Source: Acidobacteriota bacterium (GTDB taxonomy: Bacteria; Acidobacteriota; Thermoanaerobaculia; Multivoradales; JAHEKO01). Taken from it: DNA of 13,636 nucleotides. The notes under the pieces were generated by a model, which saw nothing but the letters and a program-made list of their open reading frames with translations, was not told where the DNA came from and did not search any database. Of the stretch, positions 7,813 to 13,636 are shown piece by piece. Location of the stretch: positions 1-13,636 of the forward strand of contig SBFI01000178.1 in the NCBI GenBank assembly GCA_006227875.1. The letters run 5' to 3'. A program made the translations under genes and the position numbers. Within the stretch, counting starts at the first letter, position 1, and every line of letters begins with the position of its first letter.

Positions 7813-7820
7813 CAGCCCCT
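7804..7820 (+). terminator. short GC stem between converging TPR and feoB genes
   Basis: AGGGG (7804-7808) pairs with CCCCT (7816-7820) around a 7-base loop that includes the TPR stop codon. CCCGTTTCTTC follows on the plus strand, with some T content. It is a weak candidate terminator for the plus-strand gene. Confidence 0.3.
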
Positions 7821-7829
7821 CCCGTTTCT

Positions 7830-9893
7830 TCAGCTGACGCCAAAGAATCGCAGCGACTGGTAAGCGATGAGCGCCGTCAGGTAGGCCAGCCCCGACATGT
7901 AGGCGAGCTGGAAGAGTGGCCACTTCCAGCTGTTGGTCTCTCGGCGGGAGATCGCCAGGGTCGACACACACTGTAGCGCCAACACATAGAAGACAAGCAG
8001 GCTGACGGAGGTCGCCACCGTGAACACCGGCGAGCCATCCGCCCTCTCCGCCCTCTCGAGGGTCTCGTAGAGGGGCCTCGGGTCCTCTTCCACGGCCGCC
8101 TCGCCGACCCCATAGACGACGGCCAGGGTGGAGACGATCACCTCCCGGGCGACAAAGGAGCTCAGGATCCCAACCCCGATCTGCCAGTCGTACCCCAAAG
8201 GCCTCAGGATCGGCTCCACAGCACGCCCCAGCCGCCCGGCAAAGGAGTTTGCCAGTCTGCTCTGGGCCGCGAGATCCGCTGCCTCGGCCCGCATCGCGGT
8301 CGCCGCTTCGCGATCGCCTGCCGACTCCATCCGGCCGGCCTCGGCCTGCAACGACTCGGCCGATGCCGGTGGGTCGCTCTTGGGGTAGCTCGCCAGCGCC
8401 CAGAGGATGATGGAGGCGACAAGAATGATGGTGCCGGCCCGCTTGACGAAGATGCGCGCCCGGTCGTAGGTGTAGAGGAGTGCCGTCTTGAGCCCCGGCA
8501 CCTTGTACCCGGGCAGCTCGAGCACCAGCGGCTTGGTCTCACCCGGCAGCACCGTCCGCTTGAAAAGGAAAGCCGTTCCCAGCGCCGCCACAATCCCCAT
8601 CACGTAAGCACCGGTAAAGGTTGCCGCCGCCAGCACCGGCTGGTGCGGGAACAGAAGCGCCGTCACCATGGCGTAGATCGGGATCCGAGCCGAGCAAGTA
8701 AACAGCGGCAGCACCAGAATCGTCACCAATCGATCCCGCCAGTTGTCGATCACCCGGGTAGCCATGATGGCCGGCACGGCACAGGCATGAGCAGAGAGCA
8801 TCGGCACAAAGGCCTTGCCGGGGAGACCCACACGACGCATGAGCCGGTCCATCACGAAGGCTGCCCGTGCCAGGTAGCCCGTGTCTTCCAACAGCGCGAG
8901 AAAGAAGAAGAGAATGCAAATCTGGGGTAGGAAGACCAGCACCCCACCGACACCGCCGATCACACCATCGACCACCAGACTGCGCAGATCCCCTGCCGGC
9001 AGCAATTGACCGATCGCCGAGCCCGCCAGGGCAAAGCCGCGATCGATCCAATCCATCGGGTATTGGGCCAGCCAGAAGATGAGCGCAAAAACAGCCAGCA
9101 TGATGCCGAGGAAGACACCGACACCGGCCCAGGGATGGGTGAGCACGGCGTCGAGCCGCTCGGTCTGCTGACCATGGGTCATGGGCCGGCCGTTGCTGCA
9201 GCGCGCGCTGACCGACTCCGCCCAGTCGTAGCGGGCCTTGAAGGGACAGCCGATGCAGTCGGACAGATCGTTCGGTGCGCCCACCACATGCAGCCCGTGC
9301 GGCGGCTCGACCAGCTGCCCGATCCTTTCGCGTAGATCCTCGATACCACGGCCACTTCGCGCCACGATCGACACCACCGGGCAGCCGAGCTCGGTCGACA
9401 GACGCTCCGGATTGATCTCGATCGACGAGCGCTCCGCCAGATCGACCATGTTGAGGGCCACCACTGTCGGCAAACCCAGCTCCAGTATCTGGCTCGCCAG
9501 ATAGAGGTTGCGCTCCAGGTTGGTGGCATCCATCAGCAGAACGACGGCGGCCGGCCTGGGTTGATCCGGCACGCCCCCCAGAAGTACCTCGCGCACCAGC
9601 CGTTCCTCCGGCCGGTCCGAAGTCAAGCTGTAGAGGCCGGGGAGATCCAGCAGCTCGACCTGACGGCCCGCAATTCGAGCCTGCCCGATCCGTCGCTCGA
9701 TCGTGGTGCCGGGAAAATTCGCCGTCTTGGCCCGCAGCCCGGTCAGGTTGTTGAACAGGGTCGTCTTGCCGGCATTGGGATTGCCGATCAGGGCCACACA
9801 GACATCGTGGAGCTCGTCGGCAGAAACGGTGGAGTCCGCTGGGAGCTGAATCGTGCTGATGACTACACCTCGGCGCTGTCTAGCTCTGACCAA
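7830..9893 (-). CDS. feoB: FeoB ferrous iron transporter
   Basis: A 687-residue inner-membrane Fe(II) permease with an N-terminal G-protein domain: G1 'GNPNAGKT' (37-44), G2 Thr in 'PGTTIE' (61-66), G3 'DLPG' (83-86) and G4 'NMVD' (148-151). After it come membrane helices with the gate and core motifs: 'LLEDTGYLARAAFVMDRLM' (334-352), 'HACAVPAIMATR' (369-380), 'FTCSARIPIY' (398-407) and 'SSFVAREVIVSTLAVVYG' (578-595). Two features stand out: Cys213-x-x-Cys216 in the linker before the first helix, and an Ala/Glu-rich helical insert (about 505-545) between membrane segments. It starts with TTG at 9893, the only plausible start between an upstream in-frame stop and the G1 motif, overlapping the end of feoA by 14 bases, so translation is probably coupled. 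At 687 residues it is shorter than E. coli FeoB (773). All GTPase and pore motifs are present, so it should be functional. Confidence 0.95.
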   Translation of the reverse strand: MVRARQRRGVVISTIQLPADSTVSADELHDVCVALIGNPNAGKTTLFNNLTGLRAKTANFPGTTIERRIGQARIAGRQVELLDLPGLYSLTSDRPEERLVREVLLGGVPDQPRPAAVVLLMDATNLERNLYLASQILELGLPTVVALNMVDLAERSSIEINPERLSTELGCPVVSIVARSGRGIEDLRERIGQLVEPPHGLHVVGAPNDLSDCIGCPFKARYDWAESVSARCSNGRPMTHGQQTERLDAVLTHPWAGVGVFLGIMLAVFALIFWLAQYPMDWIDRGFALAGSAIGQLLPAGDLRSLVVDGVIGGVGGVLVFLPQICILFFFLALLEDTGYLARAAFVMDRLMRRVGLPGKAFVPMLSAHACAVPAIMATRVIDNWRDRLVTILVLPLFTCSARIPIYAMVTALLFPHQPVLAAATFTGAYVMGIVAALGTAFLFKRTVLPGETKPLVLELPGYKVPGLKTALLYTYDRARIFVKRAGTIILVASIILWALASYPKSDPPASAESLQAEAGRMESAGDREAATAMRAEAADLAAQSRLANSFAGRLGRAVEPILRPLGYDWQIGVGILSSFVAREVIVSTLAVVYGVGEAAVEEDPRPLYETLERAERADGSPVFTVATSVSLLVFYVLALQCVSTLAISRRETNSWKWPLFQLAYMSGLAYLTALIAYQSLRFFGVS

Positions 9894-10188
9894 ACATGTC
9901 GCCGCCGCATGGCAGAACCATCACTTGTGAAGCCAGGCGTGCGGAGACTCCGATGCGCGATCCCAAGACCTTGAGGATCATTGGATCACCGGTTTTGACC
10001 AGCATCACCTTTCGTCCGGCACAGACACCCATGGCCTGCAATTGCTCGATCTCGGTCTCGCCGGCTCGTACCTCGTGCACCAGACCACAATGGCCCGCTT
10101 CAACCCGGTCCAGCGGGATCGCCTCTTCGATGCCTGGCGATGCCGCGGGCGTCGTTACTGCAAGCTCGGGATCCGTATCTGGTGCCAT
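9880..10188 (-). CDS. feoA: FeoA-domain protein
   Basis: A 102-residue cytoplasmic protein with the SH3-like FeoA domain at about 24-98: 'IPLDRVEAGHCGLVHEV', 'EIEQLQAMGVCAGRKVMLVKTGDP' and 'VSARLASQVMVLP' are the usual blocks. FeoA supports FeoB-mediated Fe(II) uptake. An N-terminal tail of about 20 residues is polar and proline/alanine-rich. It is first in the feoAB operon. The ATG at 10188 has AAGGAG at 10200-10205, eleven bases upstream, slightly long but acceptable. Its last codons overlap the feoB start. Confidence 0.92.
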   Translation of the reverse strand: MAPDTDPELAVTTPAASPGIEEAIPLDRVEAGHCGLVHEVRAGETEIEQLQAMGVCAGRKVMLVKTGDPMILKVLGSRIGVSARLASQVMVLPCGGDMFGQS

Positions 10189-10237
10189 TGAGTAACCCGC
10201 TCCTTGAAAGGCCTACAAATGGGCCCTTGGCGAGAAG

Positions 10238-10246
10238 ATTCTAACA
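10238..10246 (-). promoter_or_regulatory. extended -10 promoter for feoAB
   Basis: On the minus strand TG-T-TAGAAT forms an extended -10 element (hexamer at 10238-10243, TG at 10245-10246). The start of transcription would be near 10231, leaving a leader of about 43 bases with the AAGGAG site. No good -35 box is present, as is common for extended -10 promoters. Confidence 0.45.
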
Positions 10247-10262
10247 GGTGACTCCGCGGCAA

Positions 10263-10276
10263 TAGGCTAGACTTGG
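10263..10276. promoter_or_regulatory. -10-like box and partial iron-regulator-like half site
   Basis: On the plus strand TAGACT at 10268-10273, preceded by GC, could be the -10 for the operon starting at 10321, without a good -35. The same bases, TAGGCTAGACTTGG, match 9 of 14 positions of the left part of the DtxR/IdeR box I remember (TTAGGTTAGGCTAACCTAA), but the right half is not conserved. Placed between the two divergent promoters, it is a candidate shared operator, with low certainty. Confidence 0.25.
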
Positions 10277-10320
10277 TCGGTTAGAGTCTTGTGCCCGGCG
10301 TGACTGGAGGGACAGCAAGT

Positions 10321-10512
10321 ATGGCCGACGAAAACGACGAGCCTGGCGACGAGAGGGTCGAGCGCAGCGGCGAGGAGAGACGTTCTGAGGAGAAGCGACG
10401 GCAGCTGAAACGTCGAGTCGTCGTGATCCCGGTCAAGGAAGAGAAGCGGAGCGGTGAGGAGCGGCGCGACGGCAAGGAGCGGCGTTCCGGGAAAGACCGC
10501 CGTAAAAGCTAG
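10321..10512 (+). CDS. small Arg/Glu-rich repeat protein
   Basis: A 63-residue, very charged protein with an acidic N-terminus (residues 1-14) and a basic C-terminus. It contains three copies of an R-S-G-(E/K)-(E/D)-R-R motif at 15-21, 43-49 and 55-61, separated by a short hydrophobic stretch 'RRVVVIPV' (31-38). Arg-Arg-Ser-Gly repeats of this style are often seen in linkers of PilZ or GGDEF proteins, but neither domain is present. Function unknown; nucleic-acid or membrane-surface binding is possible. ATG 10321 is chosen over GTG 10291 because GGAGGGA lies eight bases upstream of it. The next gene begins 12 bases after its stop, indicating an operon with the cytochrome and sulfatase-like genes. 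Confidence 0.65.
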   Translation: MADENDEPGDERVERSGEERRSEEKRRQLKRRVVVIPVKEEKRSGEERRDGKERRSGKDRRKS

Positions 10513-10524
10513 AACTAGTACGCC

Positions 10525-10863
10525 ATGACCACGTACCGTTGGATCACGGCTCTCGTGCTACTAACGTTGGTATCAGGCCTGTCGACGGCCTGTGTTTCGC
10601 GCACGCCGGGCGAGAAGCTCTACCGCCGCCATTGCGCCGAGTGTCACGGCATCGACGGAGCGGGACACACGGTCCAATACATGGGTCATCCCGAAGCCAA
10701 CCTGATCGACGACGAATGGGTTCACGGCGGGAGTCCGACCGCAATCATCGGGGTTCTTCAAGGCGGATCCGTCGGCGACCATCCGGACTACTCCGAGCTC
10801 AGCTCCGCAGAGATGCGTCAGATCGTGGATCATCTCCGCGTGCTGAGAGGCGAGGCTCGCTAG
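10525..10863 (+). CDS. small c-type cytochrome (class I-like), exported
   Basis: A 112-residue protein with an N-terminal export signal (about 1-22, hydrophobic 'ITALVLLTLVSGL') and Cys23 preceded by S-T-A, a degenerate lipobox, so it may be lipid-anchored in the periplasm. The heme site C37-A-E-C40-H41 is followed by 'GIDGAGH', as in single-heme cytochrome c domains. The C-terminal helix 'LSSAEMRQIVDHLRVL' (92-107) fits the class I fold. Where the axial Met-Pro is expected the protein reads D85-H86-P87; Met53 is the other possible ligand. Electron transfer is the likely role, partner unknown. The sulfatase-like gene starts five bases after its stop. No clear Shine-Dalgarno precedes the ATG. 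Confidence 0.88.
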   Translation: MTTYRWITALVLLTLVSGLSTACVSRTPGEKLYRRHCAECHGIDGAGHTVQYMGHPEANLIDDEWVHGGSPTAIIGVLQGGSVGDHPDYSELSSAEMRQIVDHLRVLRGEAR

Positions 10864-10868
10864 CAGCG

Positions 10869-12245
10869 ATGCCTCGGCCGATCCCTCGATGGCTCCTGGC
10901 GGCCATCCTGCTCTCGACCCTCGCTTGCCGCCCTGACGGCGGCGCCGGACCCACCATCAGGGCGGACTACCCATCGATTGTCGTCATCACCATCGACACC
11001 CTGCGCGCCGATCATCTGGGCTGCTACGGGTACTTCAGAGATACCTCGCCGACCATCGATGCGCTGGCAGCCGAGAGCTTGTTCTTTACCAACGCGGTTA
11101 CCACCATGGCCACCACGCTGCCCGCACACCTTTCGCTCTGGACCTCCCGCATTCCGCTCGAGCTCGGGGTGACCAAGAATGGCTGGAAGGTCTTCAAGCG
11201 CGATGGGGGCGAGAGTCAGACCCGTCTTTTCGCCGAGATGCTCAGAGACCTCGGCTACACGACCGCCGCCTTTGTCAGCGCCAATCCCGTCAAGAGCTAC
11301 ACCGGCCTAGACGCCGGTTTCGATCTCTACGATCAGCCGCTTTCCGGCGAGGGTAAGAAGAAGCGGCGCGGCGAGCTCACCAACCAGGTCGTTCTGAAGT
11401 GGCTGGATTCGCAGCCCTTGGAGCCCTTCTTTCTGTGGGTCCACTTCTTCGATCCCCACCGGCCCTACGCACCCCCGAAACCGTTCGACACCGCCTTTGC
11501 CGACAGCCCCGAGCTACAGGATTTCTTGAAGACCAGACCAACCATCGATCGTGAGTGGCCGGCAGTCGTCAACTTCCACAACAAGTACGACGGCGAGATC
11601 CTTTACGTCGATACCGAGATCAAGAAGCTGCTTCAGGCGCTAAAAGAGAAACAGCTGTACGACGATTTGGTCCTGGTCCTCACCAGCGATCACGGTGAAG
11701 GACTCGGAGAACGCGGCCGCTTCGGTCACGGCGAGATTCACAACGAGCAGCTGCTGGTGCCGCTGATGATCAAGTATCCCTCCAAGATGGGTCTCAACGG
11801 CCAACGGATCGACAGCCTCGTCTCGCTGACCGACGTCGTCCCGACGCTGGTGGCGACGCTCGATCTCGATCTGCCCACGGACGACCTGGAACAGTTTGGC
11901 GGCGTCAACGTGCTTTCCTCCCGCGCCCGTGACCCCTATGTCTTTGTCCAACGCTCCACCGCCGGAGCTCGCTCCTGGGGAGACGCCGACAAGTTCGCCC
12001 TCGTCGGTGACAAATGGAAGTTCTCCTACGACACCAGACTCGGGGATGTCCTGGTCGATCTCGAGACCGACCCGCACGAGATGCAAAACCTCATCACCGA
12101 GCACCCCGAGGTGGCAGAGGAGCTGAAGGACCGGCTGCTCGAGATGATCGCCGAGTACTCGTCCTCGGAGCGGGGTCTCGAGGTCCTCGAGGTCACCTCG
12201 CCCGAGGTCCTCGAAGAGCTCCGTGCCCTGGGTTACATCCAGTAG
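10869..12245 (+). CDS. sulfatase/alkaline phosphatase-superfamily exported protein
   Basis: A 458-residue protein with a signal sequence ending near Cys20 ('LLSTLAC', a weak lipobox). The superfamily fold shows metal-binding 'VITIDTLRADHLGCYGY' (39-55, Asp43), 'HFFDPHRPYAPP' (192-203), 'LTSDHGEGLGERGRFGHG' (271-288, with Asp274, His275, His287) and the tail 'LVDLETDPHEMQNL' (395-408). The C-terminal 'LRALGYIQ' is typical of one bacterial sulfatase group. The nucleophile position reads 'TTLPAHLSLWTS' (82-93), so Thr83 stands where arylsulfatases have Cys or Ser of the C/S-x-P-x-R motif. Formylglycine formation is therefore not expected, and a phosphohydrolase or phosphotransferase activity is as likely as sulfatase. 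I start at ATG 10869, five bases after the cytochrome stop, because the longer reading frame overlaps that gene and the signal peptide begins here. Confidence 0.85.
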   Translation: MPRPIPRWLLAAILLSTLACRPDGGAGPTIRADYPSIVVITIDTLRADHLGCYGYFRDTSPTIDALAAESLFFTNAVTTMATTLPAHLSLWTSRIPLELGVTKNGWKVFKRDGGESQTRLFAEMLRDLGYTTAAFVSANPVKSYTGLDAGFDLYDQPLSGEGKKKRRGELTNQVVLKWLDSQPLEPFFLWVHFFDPHRPYAPPKPFDTAFADSPELQDFLKTRPTIDREWPAVVNFHNKYDGEILYVDTEIKKLLQALKEKQLYDDLVLVLTSDHGEGLGERGRFGHGEIHNEQLLVPLMIKYPSKMGLNGQRIDSLVSLTDVVPTLVATLDLDLPTDDLEQFGGVNVLSSRARDPYVFVQRSTAGARSWGDADKFALVGDKWKFSYDTRLGDVLVDLETDPHEMQNLITEHPEVAEELKDRLLEMIAEYSSSERGLEVLEVTSPEVLEELRALGYIQ

Positions 12246-12262
12246 CCGGCTTCTATTTCGGG

Positions 12263-12344
12263 AGAAAAGAAAGTGCCGCCGCTCAGCCTCGACAAGGGCA
12301 CCTCCGCCACGGGTCAGGCGGGATGCTATATGAGCGGCGGCGCT
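12263..12344 (-). terminator. long stem-loop with T-rich tract behind the deacylase gene
   Basis: GCCGCCGCTCA (12275-12285) and TGAGCGGCGGC (12331-12341) are perfect inverted copies; one G-T wobble and two more pairs extend the stem to 12272-12344. The 45-base loop holds a smaller CCGCC/GGCGG hairpin. On the minus strand the stem is followed by TTTCTTTTCT (12263-12272), so a terminator for the gene ending at 12371 fits best. The large loop is unusual for an intrinsic terminator. Confidence 0.5.
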
Positions 12345-12370
12345 GCATTATACATCGACGCGGAGTTTTC

Positions 12371-13636
12371 CTACCCCCAACCCTTCCAGCCGGGGCCGCG
12401 GACCACCCGGCCGGGGGTGGCGCCGGTGTGCGCGCCGTCGGCCAGCACCGGTGTGCCGTTGATAAAGACATGGATCATTCCGGTGGCTAGCTGGTGGGGA
12501 TCGGCGAAGGTGGCGTGGTCCTGGATGGCGGCCGGATCGAAGACGACGACATCGGCATAGTGGCCGGGTGCGAGCCGCCCCCGGTCGCGGAGTCGGAGGT
12601 TGTCGGCGGGCAACGAGGTGAGGCGACGGACCGCTTCGGCCAGCGAGATCAGACCCTCGTCCCGCGTGTAGCGACCGAGCAGCCGGGCGAAGTTGCCATA
12701 GGCCCGGGGGTGTGGGTTCCATTTCAAGAAGACCCCGACCGGCTCCATCGACTCGGCGTCCGAGCCAAAGCTCACCCAGGGCAGCGTGATCTGCCGGCGG
12801 ACGTTCTCCTCCGACATGAGGAAGTAGACCGTGCCGACCCGGTTGTCGTCCTCGATCACCAGATCGATGGCCGTCTCCTCGGGCGTGGTACCCCGCTCGG
12901 CCGCCACCTCGGCCAGGGTCTTGCCGGTCAGCGGCTTCAAGGCCTCGTTCTTGAAACCGACCAGCAGGATGTTCTCGGGTGAGCCCGCCGCCAGGAAGAA
13001 GTTCTCCCAGTCGTCGGTCGGTGTGTTCATCTCGGCGATGACGCGCTTTCGGATCTCGGGATCTTTGAGCCGCTCCACCCAGGCGTCGTGCCCCCCCTCC
13101 TGCACCCACGGCGGCATGGCGGCGTCGAGACCGGTCGCCCCCGCGGTGTAGGTGTACATATCGGCGGTGATTCTGAGCCCCTCGGCCTGTGCCGCCTCAA
13201 CCCTGGCCACCACCTCGTCCAGCTTGTCCCAGTTCTCGCGGCCAGCCGCTTTGAGGTGGTAGATCTCCGCCGGAATGTTTGCCTCGCGCGCGATGGTGAT
13301 CAACTCGTCCACCGCCTCGAGCAGCCGATTGCCCTCGCTGCGCAGATGTGAGATGTACATGCCGCCGTACTCGGCCGCCACCTTGGCCAGCTCGATCAGC
13401 TCCTCGGTGTCGGCGTAGAAGGCCGGTGCGTAGATCAGCGACGACGCCACACCCAGTGCCCCCTCCTCCATCGCCTGGCGCACCAGACGGCGCATCTCCT
13501 CGAGCTCCTCCGCGTTGGGCGGCCGGTCGTCGTAGTCCAGGACATGGATCCGCACCGTGGTGGCGCCGACAAACGAGGCCACGTTGGGCGACACCCCGCG
13601 CGCCACCAGATATTCCAGATACTCACCCAGCGTCGT
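12371..13636 (-). CDS. N-acyl-D-amino-acid deacylase (amidohydrolase), 5' part missing
   Basis: The frame is open to the right edge, giving 421 visible residues beginning 'TTLGEYLEYLVARGVSPNVA', a known internal block of D-aminoacylases; the N-terminal Cys and HxH region lie outside. The enzyme removes the acyl group from N-acyl-D-amino acids. Visible metal ligands (numbering from the first visible residue) are His97 in 'YISHLRSEG', His127 in 'EIYHLKAAG' and Asp293 in 'FGSDAESM'. The 30-residue gap between the two His matches His220 and His250 of the Alcaligenes enzyme. 'WNPHPRAYGNFARLLGRY' and 'LTSLPADNLRLRDRGRLAPGHYADVVVFDP' are further family blocks, and the end 'PGRVVRGPGWKGWG' closes the small beta domain. 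No signal peptide can be judged. A dihydroorotase-like or general amidohydrolase role is less likely. Confidence 0.92.
   Translation of the reverse strand, partial: TTLGEYLEYLVARGVSPNVASFVGATTVRIHVLDYDDRPPNAEELEEMRRLVRQAMEEGALGVASSLIYAPAFYADTEELIELAKVAAEYGGMYISHLRSEGNRLLEAVDELITIAREANIPAEIYHLKAAGRENWDKLDEVVARVEAAQAEGLRITADMYTYTAGATGLDAAMPPWVQEGGHDAWVERLKDPEIRKRVIAEMNTPTDDWENFFLAAGSPENILLVGFKNEALKPLTGKTLAEVAAERGTTPEETAIDLVIEDDNRVGTVYFLMSEENVRRQITLPWVSFGSDAESMEPVGVFLKWNPHPRAYGNFARLLGRYTRDEGLISLAEAVRRLTSLPADNLRLRDRGRLAPGHYADVVVFDPAAIQDHATFADPHQLATGMIHVFINGTPVLADGAHTGATPGRVVRGPGWKGWG

Noticed and set aside
10539..10868. 110-codon upstream extension of the sulfatase-like frame
   Set aside because: It overlaps the cytochrome c gene in another frame, and the signal peptide begins at ATG 10869.
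11640..12104. 154-codon minus-strand frame inside the sulfatase-like gene
   Set aside because: Antisense shadow over conserved metal-binding motifs of the plus strand.

Overview
The window is a GC-rich bacterial chromosomal segment holding 14 genes, two of them cut by the window edges or damaged by frameshifts as noted below. There are no rRNA or tRNA genes, insertion sequences, CRISPR arrays or phage genes that I can see. The mix of families fits an Acidobacteriota-like or related diderm soil or sediment bacterium: a TRAP-associated TatT lipoprotein, a SpoIIE-type phosphatase with an N-terminal membrane part, an M48 protease with TPR-like tail, a sulfatase-like lipoprotein ending in a Leu-Gly-Tyr tail, and N-acyl-D-amino-acid deacylase. 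This taxonomic guess rests on family resemblance only.

Layout. 1-551 (-): TatT-family lipoprotein, 3' end cut off, with a clear promoter just upstream. 675-1821 (+): SpoIIE/RsbU-like PP2C phosphatase, split over three frames by two indels. 1836-3260 (-): FadI-like thiolase. 3324-7812 (+): five co-directional genes (DUF502 membrane protein, M48 protease, DUF1801 protein, unknown membrane-anchored protein, TPR protein). Several have their own promoter-like boxes, so this is a run of genes rather than a proven operon. 7830-10188 (-): feoA-feoB ferrous iron uptake operon. 10321-12245 (+): tight three-gene operon, divergent from feoAB, encoding an Arg-rich 63-residue protein, a small c-type cytochrome and a sulfatase/alkaline phosphatase-superfamily lipoprotein. 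12371-13636 (-): N-acyl-D-amino-acid deacylase, 5' end cut off, with a long stem-loop and T-rich tract behind its stop.

How the genes may work together. FeoA/FeoB bring Fe(II) across the inner membrane. The thiolase belongs to fatty-acid beta-oxidation, though no FadJ partner is in view. The M48 protease, DUF502 protein and lipoproteins point to envelope upkeep. The deacylase releases D-amino acids from N-acyl forms. Most of this is ordinary chromosomal content. The parts most worth a second look are the doubly frameshifted phosphatase, the operon facing feoAB (a cytochrome with His-Pro where Met-Pro is expected, next to a sulfatase-like protein with a Thr nucleophile and degenerate neighbouring motifs), the Cys-x-x-Cys linker in FeoB, and the 12272-12344 stem-loop.
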